Below, piece by piece: positions 34,387 to 43,211 of a stretch of DNA of 64,000 nt. The notes under the pieces are model-generated. The model saw only the letters and a list, made by a program, of their open reading frames with translations. It was not told where the DNA came from and did not search any database. Source of the stretch: Streptomyces sp. MMG1121 (GTDB lineage: Bacteria; Actinomycetota; Actinomycetes; Streptomycetales; Streptomycetaceae); contig NZ_LGDV01000001.1 of assembly GCF_001280015.1 (NCBI RefSeq), positions 424,909 to 488,908 of the forward strand, given 5' to 3'. Both the position numbers and the translations under genes were made by a program. Within the stretch, counting starts at the first letter, position 1; each line of letters starts with the position of its first letter.

Positions 34387-34417
34387 ACGCTATGGCCTTC
34401 GAGTGCACTCCAAGCAA
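34387..34417 (-). promoter_or_regulatory. MerR-type promoter and dyad operator with 19-bp spacer
   Basis: On the minus strand TTGCTT (34417-34412) and TAGCGT (34392-34387) are separated by 19 bases instead of 17-18. The spacer region contains the dyad CTTGGAGTGCACTCGAAG (34414-34397), perfect but for one base in each half. This geometry is the hallmark of promoters twisted open by MerR proteins. The start codon is 6 bases downstream. Confidence 0.75.
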
Positions 34418-34477
34418 GCGGAACCCGGTAAGAAATACGCGGGACGTACGCCGGGGCGCATGGTTACCGTGCGGCGC

Positions 34478-34954
34478 ATGAGTCTTGTACGCCGGGCCGT
34501 GCCCGAGGACGCCGCGGAAGTGCTGCGACTGCGCCAGGTCATGATCGACGCGCTGTGGAGCGGGGAGGGCGGCGGTCCGACGCAGTGGCACACCGAGTCC
34601 CTGCCGACGCTGCGCGCGCGGCTCGCGGAGGCCGACGGGGACTTCGCGGCCTTCGTCGTGGAGTGGCCCGACCGTCCGGGGACGCTGGCCGCGCTGGTGG
34701 CCGGGACGCTGGACTACCGCATCGGGAAGGCCGGCAATCCGCACGGGCGGGTCGGGCAGGTGTTCAGCGTGGCGACCGACCCGGACGCCCGGCGCCGCGG
34801 GTACGCGCGCGCGTGCATGGAGGAGCTGCTGGCCTGGCTCCGGGCGCGGGGGGCCGGGCATGTGCTGCTCAACGCCTCCCCGGACGCCGAGCCGCTGTAC
34901 GCCTCGCTCGGTTTCACGCGTGATCCGGACCCGTCGATGCGGCTGCTGCTGTGA
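34478..34954 (+). CDS. GNAT-family acetyltransferase
   Basis: The 158-residue product begins MSLVRRAVPEDAAEVLRLRQ and has the acetyl-CoA-binding motif VFSVATDPDARRRGYARACMEELL (the RRRGYA loop), followed by HVLLNASPDAEPLYASLGF. It transfers an acetyl group to an unknown amine. TACCGT lies 7 bases before the ATG at 34478; an in-frame ATG at 34460 would precede that hexamer. It is divergent from the MerR gene. Confidence 0.85.
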   Translation: MSLVRRAVPEDAAEVLRLRQVMIDALWSGEGGGPTQWHTESLPTLRARLAEADGDFAAFVVEWPDRPGTLAALVAGTLDYRIGKAGNPHGRVGQVFSVATDPDARRRGYARACMEELLAWLRARGAGHVLLNASPDAEPLYASLGFTRDPDPSMRLLL

Positions 34955-34973
34955 GCCGCATAGGCTCGGCTCC

Positions 34974-35795
34974 ATGTCGTTGAAGAGCTTGGCGTCGATC
35001 GAGAACTGGCCCGTCCCCACCGCCGCGGCGGGCGTCGTACGAGCCGACGGGTCCGTCCTCGGGACGCACGGCCCGGTCGGGCAGCGCTTCCCGCTCGCCT
35101 CGGTCACCAAGCCGCTGGCGGCGTACGCGGCACTCGTGGCGTACGAGGAGGGCGCGATCGAGCTCGACGAGCCGGCCGGGCCGCCCGGCTCGACCGTGCG
35201 CCACCTTCTCGCCCACACCTCGGGGCTGGCCTTCGACGAGCACCGGGTGACGGCTCCGGCCGGAGAGCGGCGGCTGTACTCCAACGCCGGTTTCGAGCAG
35301 CTCGGCGACCACATCGCCAAGGCGACGGACATTCCTTTCCCGGAGTACCTGCGGCAGGCGGTGCTGGAGCCGCTGGGCATGACGTCGACGACGTTGGAGG
35401 GCTCCCCGGCGAAGGACGGCGTGTCCACGGTTTCCGACCTGCTGCGGTTCGCGGCGGAGGTGCAGGCGCCCCGGCTGCTGGATCCGCGGACGGTGGCGGC
35501 TGCGATGACGGTGCAGTACCCCGGGACGAAGGGCGTCCTGCCGGGCTACGGCCACCAGAACCCGAACGACTGGGGGCTGGGCTTCGAGATCCGCGACTCC
35601 AAGTCGCCGCACTGGACGGGCGGTTCGTCGTCACCGCGCACCTTCGGCCACTTCGGCCAGTCCGGCACGTTCCTGTGGATCGACCCGGACGCGGGGGTGG
35701 CGGGCGTCGCCCTAGCGGACCGCGCGTTCGGACCCTGGGCGGCCGAGGCGTGGCCGGCGTTCACGGACGCGGTGCTCGCGGAGTTGCGCGGCTGA
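34974..35795 (+). CDS. Serine hydrolase (beta-lactamase/class C-like family)
   Basis: The 273-residue protein has the SxxK motif SVTK (Ser43, Lys46), LLAHTSGLAFDEH and the YxN motif YSN (Tyr102), as in class C beta-lactamase/esterase EstB-like proteins. HFGQSGTFLWIDP replaces the KTG box with HxG, usual for esterases. It has no signal peptide, so it is cytoplasmic. TAGGCT lies 7 bases before the ATG, suggesting leaderless translation. It is convergent with the pirin gene. Confidence 0.85.
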   Translation: MSLKSLASIENWPVPTAAAGVVRADGSVLGTHGPVGQRFPLASVTKPLAAYAALVAYEEGAIELDEPAGPPGSTVRHLLAHTSGLAFDEHRVTAPAGERRLYSNAGFEQLGDHIAKATDIPFPEYLRQAVLEPLGMTSTTLEGSPAKDGVSTVSDLLRFAAEVQAPRLLDPRTVAAAMTVQYPGTKGVLPGYGHQNPNDWGLGFEIRDSKSPHWTGGSSSPRTFGHFGQSGTFLWIDPDAGVAGVALADRAFGPWAAEAWPAFTDAVLAELRG

Positions 35796-35802
35796 GCTGC
35801 CG

Positions 35803-36456
35803 CTACCCCGCCATCTCCCACATCAGCAGTTCCGCCGCCGTACCCCCGACCGCCTCCACACCCTCCCCGTCGGTGATCCGGGCCGAGTCCCCCGCCCCCA
35901 GCTGCTCCCCCCCGAGCCGGACCTCGCCCCGCACCACGTGGACGTACACGTACGCCCCGTCCGGCACGGCCGTCCGCTCGCCCGGCGCCAGCCGCCGTAC
36001 GTGCAGCATCGCGCCCGCCTCCGGGACGGCGTACGGCGTGGAGTCGGCGATCCCCGGGATGATCTCGTACGACGGGTCGCCGCCCGGCTGTCGCGGCGCC
36101 AGCCACATCTGGAGGAAGGCCAGCGGGACCGGGCCGTCGTTGCGTTCCACGTGGCGGACGCCCGCCGCGGCGCTGAGGTGCTGGACGTCGCCGGGGCGGA
36201 CCCGCGTCTCGCGGCCCGTGGAGTCGCGGTGGGTCAGTTCGCCCTCGATCACCCAGGTGACGATCTCGGTGTGGCTGTGCGGGTGTTCGTCGAAACCGGC
36301 GCCGGGCGCGAGGTGCTCCTCGTTGCAGGCGATCACCGCACCGAAGCGCAGATTGTCCGGGTCGTAGTGCGGGCCGAAGGAGAAGGCGTGGCGGGACTCG
36401 ATGCCGGTCCCGGGCTCGCCCCCGCGGTAGCGCTCACCGGCGCGCCGTACGTCCAT
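35803..36456 (-). CDS. Pirin family protein (cupin)
   Basis: The 217-residue protein has RHAFSFGPHYDPDNLRFGA, HPHSHTEIVTWVIEGELTHRDS and GDVQHLSAAAGVRHVERN, the two cupin histidine clusters that hold a metal, as in pirins and quercetinase YhhW. Pirins are iron-containing regulators or quercetin dioxygenases. The annotated ATG is 36456; a GTG at 36459 lies 7 bases after TACGGT and could be the leaderless start. It ends 7 bases from the convergent serine hydrolase. Confidence 0.88.
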   Translation of the reverse strand: MDVRRAGERYRGGEPGTGIESRHAFSFGPHYDPDNLRFGAVIACNEEHLAPGAGFDEHPHSHTEIVTWVIEGELTHRDSTGRETRVRPGDVQHLSAAAGVRHVERNDGPVPLAFLQMWLAPRQPGGDPSYEIIPGIADSTPYAVPEAGAMLHVRRLAPGERTAVPDGAYVYVHVVRGEVRLGGEQLGAGDSARITDGEGVEAVGGTAAELLMWEMAG

Positions 36457-36530
36457 CACGCGCACCACCGTAGACCTCACCCCTGACCCGGCGGCACACG
36501 GGCACGTCCGGATAAGGCAGTCTTGTCCAC

Positions 36531-37748
36531 GTGCCCGAACCCGAATCCCGCAGCAGCGATCCCCACGCCGGCCCCCACGCACACGAGGTCCACCCGCACT
36601 CCGCGACCCTCAAACGGCTGGAGAAGTCCTCCGGGGCCCTCGCCGCGCAGGCCATCGCGCGCATGGACGAGAGCCTGCCGTGGTACCGGGCCATGCCCCC
36701 GGAGAACCGTTCCTGGATCGGGCTCGTGGCGCAGGCGGGCATCGCCGCCTTCACCGAGTGGTTCCGGCACCCGGACGCGCCGCAGGCGATCTCCACCGAC
36801 GTCTTCGGGACCGCGCCGCGCGAGCTCACCCGGGCCATCACCCTGCGGCAGACCGTGGAGATGGTGCGGACCACCATCGAGGTCATGGAGAGCGCCATCG
36901 ACGAGGTGGCCGCTCCGGGCGACGAGAGCGTGCTGCGCGAGGCCCTGCTCGTCTACGCCCGTGAGATCGCCTTCGCCACCGCCCAGGTGTACGCCCAGGC
37001 CGCCGAGGCACGCGGTGCCTGGGACGCGCGGCTGGAGTCGCTGGTCGTCAACGCCGTGCTCAGCGGGGAGGCGGACGAGGGCGCCGTCAGCCGGGCCGCG
37101 GCCCTCGGGTGGAACTCGCCGGACTACGTGTGCGTCGTGCTGGGCACCGCGCCCGACGGGGACAGCGAGCTGACCGTCGAGGCCATTCGCCGGGCCGCCC
37201 GGCATGCCAAGCTCCAGGTGCTCACCGGCGTCCTCGGGGACCGGCTGGTCGTGATCGCGGGCGGCAGCTCCAATCCGCTCGCCGTCGCCAAGTCGCTGAT
37301 CGGGCCTTTTGCCGCCGGGCCGGTCGTCGCGGGACCCGTCGTACCCGATCTGCTGGCCGGCACGCGGTCCGCGCAGGCCGCCGCCGCGGGACTCAAGGCG
37401 TGTTCCGCCTGGCAGGACGCGCCGCGGCCGGTGCTGGCGGACGATCTGCTGCCGGAGCGGGCCATCGCGGGCGATCCGAGCGCCCGCGAGCAGTTGGTGG
37501 AGGAGATCTACAGACCGCTGGAGGAAGCGGGCTCGGCGCTCCTGGAGACCCTGAGCGTGTACCTGGAGCAGGCGAGCAGCCTCGAGGGCGCCGCACGCAT
37601 GCTCTTCGTTCACCCGAACACCGTGCGCTACCGGCTTCGACGTGTGACTGACGTCACCGGCTGGTCACCCTCGGATGTACGATCCGCCTTCACGCTGCGG
37701 ATCGCGCTCATCCTGGGGCGTCTGACCGATGGCGAACCTCAGACATAG
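36531..37748 (+). CDS. fasR: PucR-type regulator of fatty-acid synthesis (FasR)
   Basis: The 405-residue protein has an N-terminal RsbRD-like N-terminal domain, a central domain, and a C-terminal PucR helix-turn-helix: LLETLSVYLEQASSLEGAARMLFVHPNTVRYRLRRVTDVTG. Its place directly upstream of fabD matches FasR of S. coelicolor, shown to activate the fabDHPF operon. GTG start at 36531. A nested inverted repeat lies right after its stop, in the fabD promoter. Confidence 0.9.
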   Translation: MPEPESRSSDPHAGPHAHEVHPHSATLKRLEKSSGALAAQAIARMDESLPWYRAMPPENRSWIGLVAQAGIAAFTEWFRHPDAPQAISTDVFGTAPRELTRAITLRQTVEMVRTTIEVMESAIDEVAAPGDESVLREALLVYAREIAFATAQVYAQAAEARGAWDARLESLVVNAVLSGEADEGAVSRAAALGWNSPDYVCVVLGTAPDGDSELTVEAIRRAARHAKLQVLTGVLGDRLVVIAGGSSNPLAVAKSLIGPFAAGPVVAGPVVPDLLAGTRSAQAAAAGLKACSAWQDAPRPVLADDLLPERAIAGDPSAREQLVEEIYRPLEEAGSALLETLSVYLEQASSLEGAARMLFVHPNTVRYRLRRVTDVTGWSPSDVRSAFTLRIALILGRLTDGEPQT

Positions 37749-37750
37749 GG

Positions 37751-37777
37751 TTTTGTCGAGGGCCTACAAAAGCCCTC
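37751..37777. promoter_or_regulatory. Nested inverted repeats upstream of fabD, candidate FasR operator
   Basis: TTTTGT (37751-37756) and ACAAAA (37766-37771) form one dyad with a 9-base centre; GAGGGC (37758-37763) and GCCCTC (37772-37777) form a second, interleaved one. They lie in the 83-base gap between fasR and fabD. Regulator assignment is inferred from FasR's known target. Confidence 0.6.
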
Positions 37778-37831
37778 CGTGTTCTTCGTCCCTGTCCCCA
37801 CGGGCGGCCCCGGCCGTCCCCAAGAGAGAGT

Positions 37832-38764
37832 GTGAGAGTGCTCGTACTCGTCGCTCCCGGCCAGGGCGCTCAGTCGCCCGGCTTCCTGACCCCCTGGCTG
37901 GACCTTCCCGGCGCCAAGGACCGCGTCGCCGCGTGGTCGGACGCCATCGGACTGGACCTGGTCCACTACGGCACCGAAGCCGACGCCGACGCCATCCGTG
38001 ACACCGCCGTGGCCCAGCCGCTGCTGGTCGCCGCCGGCCTGCTGTCCGCCACGGCACTCGGTGACATTGCCGAGATCGCCCCGGGCGCGGTCGCGGGCCA
38101 CAGCGTCGGCGAGATCACCGCCGCCGCCTTCGCCGGGATCCTGGACGACTCCGCCGCGCTCACCCTGGTCCGCGAGCGGGGCCTGGCGATGGCCGAGGCC
38201 GCCGCGATCACCGAGACCGGTATGTCGGCGCTGCTCGGCGGCGACCCGGAGACGTCGGTCGCGCACCTGGAGAAGCTGGGCCTGACCCCGGCGAACATCA
38301 ACGGCGCGGGCCAGATCGTCGCGGCGGGCACGCTGGAGCAGCTGGCCGCGCTGAGCGAGGACAAGCCCGAGGGCGTCCGCAAGGTCGTCCCGCTGAAGGT
38401 CGCCGGCGCCTTCCACACGCGCCACATGGCCCCGGCCGTCGACACGCTGGCCAAGGCCGCCGCGGAGCTGACGCCCGCCGACCCGAAGGTCCGCTACGTC
38501 TCCAACCGGGACGGCAAGGCCGTCGCGACCGGCGCGGAGGTCCTGGAGCGGCTGGTCGGCCAGGTCGCCAACCCCGTGCGCTGGGACCTGTGCATGGAGA
38601 CGTTCAAGGAGCTGGGTGTCACCGCGCTCATCGAGGTGTGCCCGGGCGGCACGCTGACCGGCCTGGCCAAGCGGGCGCTGCCCGGCGTCAAGACGCTGGC
38701 CCTGAAGACCCCCGACGATCTCGACGCGGCTCGCGAGCTCATCTCCGAGCACGCAGGTGCCTAA
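37832..38764 (+). CDS. fabD: Malonyl-CoA:ACP transacylase
   Basis: The 310-residue enzyme loads malonate onto ACP. MRVLVLVAPGQGAQSPGF is the N-terminal oxyanion region; VAGHSVGEITAAA carries the nucleophile Ser91, and GAFHTRHMAP carries His195. The conserved malonyl-binding arginine is in LVRERGLAMAEAA. The start is GTG at 37832 with GAGAGAG upstream; GTG 37838 is also possible. It is the first gene of fabD-fabH-acpP-fabF. Confidence 0.97.
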   Translation: MRVLVLVAPGQGAQSPGFLTPWLDLPGAKDRVAAWSDAIGLDLVHYGTEADADAIRDTAVAQPLLVAAGLLSATALGDIAEIAPGAVAGHSVGEITAAAFAGILDDSAALTLVRERGLAMAEAAAITETGMSALLGGDPETSVAHLEKLGLTPANINGAGQIVAAGTLEQLAALSEDKPEGVRKVVPLKVAGAFHTRHMAPAVDTLAKAAAELTPADPKVRYVSNRDGKAVATGAEVLERLVGQVANPVRWDLCMETFKELGVTALIEVCPGGTLTGLAKRALPGVKTLALKTPDDLDAARELISEHAGA

Positions 38765-38774
38765 GGAGCCGTAC

Positions 38775-39806
38775 ATGGCGAAGATCAAGCCCAGCAAGGG
38801 CGCCCCGTATGCGCGCATCCTCGGGGTCGGCGGCTACCGTCCGACCCGGGTGGTGCCCAACGAGGTGATCCTCGAGAAGATCGACTCGTCCGACGAGTGG
38901 ATCCGCTCGCGCTCCGGCATCGAGACCCGGCACTGGGCGGGACCCGAGGAGACCGTGGCCGCGATGTCCGTCGAGGCCGCCGGCAAGGCGATCGCGGACT
39001 CCGGCATCTCCGCCGAGCAGATCGGTGCCGTGGTCGTCTCGACCGTGTCGCACTTCAGCCAGACCCCGGCCGTCGCCACCGAGATCGCCGACAAGCTGGG
39101 CACCGACAAGGCCGCCGCCTTCGACATCTCGGCCGGCTGCGCGGGCTTCGGCTACGGCCTCACCCTCGCGAAGGGCATGGTGGTGGAGGGTTCCGCCGAG
39201 TACGTGCTCGTCATCGGCGTGGAGCGGCTGAGCGACCTGACCGACCTGGAGGACCGGGCCACGGCCTTCCTGTTCGGCGACGGCGCCGGCGCGGTCGTCG
39301 TCGGCCCCTCGAAGGAGCCGGCCATCGGCCCGACGGTGTGGGGCTCCGAGGGCGACAAGTCGGAGACCATCAAGCAGACCGTCCCGTGGGACCGCTTCCA
39401 CATCGGCGACGTCACCAACCTGCCCCTCGACAGCGAGGGCAACATCAAGTTCCCCGCGATCACGCAGGAAGGCCAGGCGGTGTTCCGCTGGGCCGTGTTC
39501 GAGATGGCGAAGGTCGCCCAGCAGGCGCTGGACGCGGCCGGGATCACCCCGGACGAGCTGGACGTCTTCATCCCGCACCAGGCCAATGTGCGGATCATCG
39601 ACTCGATGGTGAAGACTCTCAAACTGCCGGAGCACGTCACGGTCGCCCGTGACATCCGCACCACCGGCAACACCTCGGCCGCCTCGATTCCGCTCGCGAT
39701 GGAGCGGCTCCTGGCGACCGGGGAGGCGAAGAGCGGCGACACCGCGCTCGTCATCGGATTCGGGGCGGGTCTCGTGTACGCCGCCACGGTCGTTACCCTC
39801 CCCTAG
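38775..39806 (+). CDS. fabH: 3-oxoacyl-ACP synthase III (KAS III)
   Basis: The 343-residue enzyme starts fatty-acid chains from an acyl-CoA starter and malonyl-ACP. The catalytic triad is present: Cys122 in DISAGCAGF, His268 in IPHQANVRI and Asn299 in TTGNTSAAS. Streptomyces FabH accepts branched starters. ATG 38775 is preferred over 38757 because AAGGAGCCGTAC lies just before it; the gene follows fabD by 10 bases. Confidence 0.97.
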   Translation: MAKIKPSKGAPYARILGVGGYRPTRVVPNEVILEKIDSSDEWIRSRSGIETRHWAGPEETVAAMSVEAAGKAIADSGISAEQIGAVVVSTVSHFSQTPAVATEIADKLGTDKAAAFDISAGCAGFGYGLTLAKGMVVEGSAEYVLVIGVERLSDLTDLEDRATAFLFGDGAGAVVVGPSKEPAIGPTVWGSEGDKSETIKQTVPWDRFHIGDVTNLPLDSEGNIKFPAITQEGQAVFRWAVFEMAKVAQQALDAAGITPDELDVFIPHQANVRIIDSMVKTLKLPEHVTVARDIRTTGNTSAASIPLAMERLLATGEAKSGDTALVIGFGAGLVYAATVVTLP

Positions 39807-39814
39807 GCACTCCG

Positions 39815-39836
39815 TGCCGGATCACACGATCCGGCA
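39815..39836 (+). promoter_or_regulatory. Intercistronic hairpin between fabH and acpP
   Basis: TGCCGGATC (39815-39823) pairs perfectly with GATCCGGCA (39828-39836) around an ACAC loop, 9 bases after the fabH stop. It may protect or partly terminate the transcript and so set a higher acpP level. Confidence 0.55.
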
Positions 39837-39886
39837 AGGGGACAACTGCCACAAACCGTCTGGAACATTGAAGAAGGAGCGCCAAC

Positions 39887-40135
39887 ATGGCCGCCACTCA
39901 GGAAGAGATCGTCGAAGGTCTCGCCGAGATCGTGAACGAGATCGCCGGCATCCCGGTTGAGGACGTCCAGCTGGACAAGTCCTTCACCGACGACCTGGAC
40001 GTCGACTCGCTGTCCATGGTCGAGGTCGTCGTCGCCGCCGAAGAGCGCTTCGACGTGAAGATCCCGGACGAGGACGTCAAGAACCTCAAGACCGTTGGTG
40101 ACGCCACCAGCTACATCCTCACGCACCAGGGCTGA
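39887..40135 (+). CDS. acpP: Acyl carrier protein of fatty-acid synthesis
   Basis: The 82-residue acidic protein has the phosphopantetheine site DLDVDSLSMVEV with Ser41. It carries growing chains between FabD, FabH and FabF. AAGGAGCGCCAAC precedes the ATG. It is the third gene of the operon. Confidence 0.98.
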   Translation: MAATQEEIVEGLAEIVNEIAGIPVEDVQLDKSFTDDLDVDSLSMVEVVVAAEERFDVKIPDEDVKNLKTVGDATSYILTHQG

Positions 40136-40220
40136 GCCACCCCTCAGTCCCGCTGCTAGGCCCCGCCACCCGGCGGTGTTTCGCCGTATGAATCCCGTAT
40201 CCGTTGGAGAAAGAATTCCC

Positions 40221-41483
40221 GTGAGCCCGACCAATCGCACCGTGGTCGTCACCGGTATCGGCGCAACCACACCGCTGGGTGGCGACGCAGCGTCGTTCTG
40301 GCAGGCGCTCGTCGCCGGCACGTCCGGCGTCAGTGTCCTGGAGCAGGAATGGGCGGCCGACCTGCCGGTCCGTATCGCCGCGCAGATCGCCGTCGAGCCG
40401 GGCGAGATCATCCCCCGGCCGCAGGCCCGCAAGCTGGACCGGTCCGCGCAGTTCGCGCTGATCGCCGCGCAGGAGGCCTGGAAGGACGCCGGTTTCACCG
40501 CCAAGGCCGGTGAGGACGCGTCCGTGAACCCCGACCGTCTGGGTGCGGTCATCGCCTCCGGCATCGGTGGCGTGACGACGCTCCTGGACCAGTACGACAT
40601 CCTCAAGGAGAAGGGCGTACGCCGCGTCTCCCCGCACACCGTGCCGATGCTGATGCCCAACTCCCCGGCGGCCAACGTCGGCATCGAGCTGGGTGCCCGC
40701 GCCGGTGTGCACACCCCGGTCTCGGCCTGCGCCTCGGGCGCGGAGGCCATCGGGTACGCGATCGAGATGATCCGCACCGGTCGTGCGGACGTGGTCGTGG
40801 CCGGTGGTACCGAGGCCGCCATCCACCCGCTTCCCATCGCCGCGTTCGGCAACATGATGGCGATGTCCAAGAACAACGACGACCCGCAGGGCGCCTCGCG
40901 TCCCTACGACGCCGACCGCAACGGCTTCGTGCTCGGCGAGGGCGCCGGTGCGATCGTGCTGGAGTCCGAGGAGCACGCGAAGGCCCGCGGGGCCCGGATC
41001 TACGTCGAGGCGGTCGGCCAGGGCATCTCGGCCGACGCCCACCACATCACGCAGCCCGAGCCGTCCGGCGACGGCATCGCGCACGCGCTGCAGAACCTGC
41101 TGGACAACACCGACCTGAAGCCGGCCGAGATCGTGCACGTGAACGCGCACGCCACCTCGACCCCGCAGGGTGACGTGGCCGAGATCAAGGCGCTGCGCAA
41201 GGTGTTCGGCGACGACGTCGACCACATGGCGATCTCCGCGACCAAGTCGATGACGGGTCATCTGCTCGGTGGCGCCGGCGGTATCGAGACGGTCGCGTCG
41301 ATCCTGGCGCTCGTGAACCGTACGGCTCCGCCGACGATCAACCTCGAGAACGTCGACCCCGAGGTCAACGCGGACATCGTGCGCGGCGAGGCCCGTCAGC
41401 TGCCCGAGGGCCGTATCGCGGTGCTCAACGACTCGTTCGGGTTCGGTGGGCACAACGTGGTCCTGGCGTTCAGGACCGTCTGA
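40221..41483 (+). CDS. fabF: 3-oxoacyl-ACP synthase II
   Basis: The 420-residue elongating condensing enzyme has Cys170 in VSACASGAEAIG, the first His in VNAHATSTPQGD and the second His in KSMTGHLLGGAGG, the full KAS I/II triad. GTG 40221 is chosen because GGAGAAAG lies before it and NRTVVVTGIG is the normal N-terminus. It ends the operon at a strong hairpin. Confidence 0.96.
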   Translation: MSPTNRTVVVTGIGATTPLGGDAASFWQALVAGTSGVSVLEQEWAADLPVRIAAQIAVEPGEIIPRPQARKLDRSAQFALIAAQEAWKDAGFTAKAGEDASVNPDRLGAVIASGIGGVTTLLDQYDILKEKGVRRVSPHTVPMLMPNSPAANVGIELGARAGVHTPVSACASGAEAIGYAIEMIRTGRADVVVAGGTEAAIHPLPIAAFGNMMAMSKNNDDPQGASRPYDADRNGFVLGEGAGAIVLESEEHAKARGARIYVEAVGQGISADAHHITQPEPSGDGIAHALQNLLDNTDLKPAEIVHVNAHATSTPQGDVAEIKALRKVFGDDVDHMAISATKSMTGHLLGGAGGIETVASILALVNRTAPPTINLENVDPEVNADIVRGEARQLPEGRIAVLNDSFGFGGHNVVLAFRTV

Positions 41484-41496
41484 CCTGTCCGAGCGA

Positions 41497-41526
41497 AAGG
41501 GCCCCCACCAGCAGGCGGGGGCCCTT
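41497..41526. terminator. Bidirectional terminator after fabF
   Basis: AAGGGCCCCC (41497-41506) pairs with GGGGGCCCTT (41517-41526) around a 10-base loop, between fabF and the convergent DUF3145 gene. Confidence 0.8.
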
Positions 41527-41545
41527 CCTCATGTCCGGGTACCGC

Positions 41546-42040
41546 TCACACCACCTGGTGCAGCCAGCGCACCGGTGCTCCCTCGCCCGCGTATCTGAAC
41601 GGCTCCAGTTCGTCGTCCCACGGCTTGCCGAGCAGCTTGGCGATCTCCGCCTCCAGGTCGGTCTCGCCGCGCTGGGACCGCGTCAGGGCCGCGCGCAGCC
41701 GGTCCTCGGGGATGAGGATGTCGCCGTGGATGCCGGTGACGGCGTGGAAGATGCCCAGGTCGGGGGTGCAGCTGTAGCGCTCGCCCTCGGCGGTCGGGCA
41801 GGGCTCGGCGGTCACCTCGAAGCGGAGCAGATGCCAGCCGCGCAGCGCGGAGGCGAGCTTGGACGCCGTACCCGCCTCGCCCTGCCAGGAGAACTCCGAG
41901 CGCCAGGTGCCGGGGGCCGCGGGCTGCCGGATCCAGTCGAGGTTGACGCGCGTGCCGAGCACCCCGGCGACGGCCCACTCGACATGCGGGCACAGCGCGC
42001 GCGGCGCGGAGTGCACGTACAGAACTCCACGTGTCGTCAC
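41546..42040 (-). CDS. DUF3145 family protein
   Basis: The 164-residue product matches DUF3145: TTRGVLYVHSAPRALCPHVEWA, TRVNLDWIRQPAAPGTWRSEF, CTPDLGIFHAVTGIHGDILI and PWDDELEPFRYAGEGAPVRWLHQVV. The family is actinobacterial and follows fabF in many genomes; function unknown. Its start is ATG at 42040. Confidence 0.9.
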   Translation of the reverse strand: MTTRGVLYVHSAPRALCPHVEWAVAGVLGTRVNLDWIRQPAAPGTWRSEFSWQGEAGTASKLASALRGWHLLRFEVTAEPCPTAEGERYSCTPDLGIFHAVTGIHGDILIPEDRLRAALTRSQRGETDLEAEIAKLLGKPWDDELEPFRYAGEGAPVRWLHQVV

Positions 42041-42317
42041 CGGAACCTCCGGACAGAGCGGGACATCTTGCGGACTGGCTGGCGGCAGTGGCGCGACGGC
42101 CGCGTTTCATGGCGAGGCTACCCTGCGGCGGCGCAAGGAGGGTGACGTACCGTCGGTCCCGGTGCCAGGAAACCTCTGCCATTCACCCAGGGGGACGCTT
42201 GTACGGGGGTGCGCCGTTCCAAGACGCCCGGCCGGGAACCCTCTCACGTTGTTATGGGAGGAAGCACAGACGAAGACCGGATCCGACCGGTTTCGACGAC
42301 GAGGGGACCAGCAGGGG

Positions 42318-43211
42318 ATGCGGAAGCCGAGCAGCCGTACGCGAGCCGTTCTCGCCGTCGTGGCGGTCACCGCGCTGGGGGTCGCCGGCTGCGACGCCGG
42401 CGGCGGCAGCGCGCCCGTGCAGGAGGGCACCAAGGCGCACGCCGCCAGGCCCGCCCCGGTGTGGAACCGCACCCCGGACTCGATCGCCGCGGTCGGCGAC
42501 TCCATCACGCGCGGCTTCGACGCGTGCACGGTGCTCTCGGACTGCCCCGAGGTGTCGTGGGCGACGGGCAGCGACGCCAGGGTCGACAGCCTGGCGGTGC
42601 GCCTGCTCGGGGCGGCGGGGGCGGCGCAGCACAGCTGGAACTACGCGGTGACCGGGGCCCGGATGGCGGACCTGCCGGACCAGATGGCCCAGGCGGCGGC
42701 GCGCGGCCCGGAGTTGGTGACGGTGATGGCGGGGGCGAACGACGCCTGCCGTTCCTCGGCGTCGGCGATGACCCCGGTGGCCGACTTCCGCGCGGACTTC
42801 GAGGAGGCGATGCGCACACTGCGCAAGGAGTCGCCGAAGGCGCAGGTGTACGTGGCGAGCGTGCCGAACCTGAAGCGGCTGTGGTCCGAGGGCCGGACCA
42901 ATCCGCTGGGCAAGCAGGTGTGGAAGCTCGGCATCTGCCCGTCGATGCTGTCCGACGCGGACGACCTGACGAGCGCGGCCACCCGGCGCCGGGACCAGGT
43001 GCAGCAACGGGTGGTGGAGTACAACGAGGTGCTCAAGGAGGTCTGCGCCAAGGACCGCCGCTGCCGTTTCGACGGGGGCGCGGTCTACGACTACCGCTTC
43101 GGCACCGACCAGCTCAGCCACTGGGACTGGTTCCACCCCGGCAAGGACGGCCAGGCGCGGCTCGCGGCGATCGCCTACAAGACGATCACGGCACCGGATC
43201 CGGTCGCCTAG
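42318..43211 (+). CDS. SGNH/GDSL-family lipoprotein hydrolase
   Basis: The 297-residue protein has a lipoprotein signal (VAGC, Cys25) and the SGNH blocks: AAVGDSITRGF (Ser62), NYAVTGARM, VMAGANDACRSS (Asn in block III) and DWFHPGKDGQ with the Asp-His pair. Probably an extracellular esterase or lipase. CAGGGG lies before the ATG. It ends just before the aldose epimerase promoter. Confidence 0.88.
   Translation: MRKPSSRTRAVLAVVAVTALGVAGCDAGGGSAPVQEGTKAHAARPAPVWNRTPDSIAAVGDSITRGFDACTVLSDCPEVSWATGSDARVDSLAVRLLGAAGAAQHSWNYAVTGARMADLPDQMAQAAARGPELVTVMAGANDACRSSASAMTPVADFRADFEEAMRTLRKESPKAQVYVASVPNLKRLWSEGRTNPLGKQVWKLGICPSMLSDADDLTSAATRRRDQVQQRVVEYNEVLKEVCAKDRRCRFDGGAVYDYRFGTDQLSHWDWFHPGKDGQARLAAIAYKTITAPDPVA

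Noticed and set aside
40189..40221. ATG 33 bases upstream as the fabF start
   Set aside because: The ribosome site GGAGAAAG and the conserved N-terminus support GTG 40221.
42041..42317. Possible riboswitch or small RNA before the SGNH hydrolase
   Set aside because: Only weak short stems were seen and no conserved riboswitch core; nothing could be supported.
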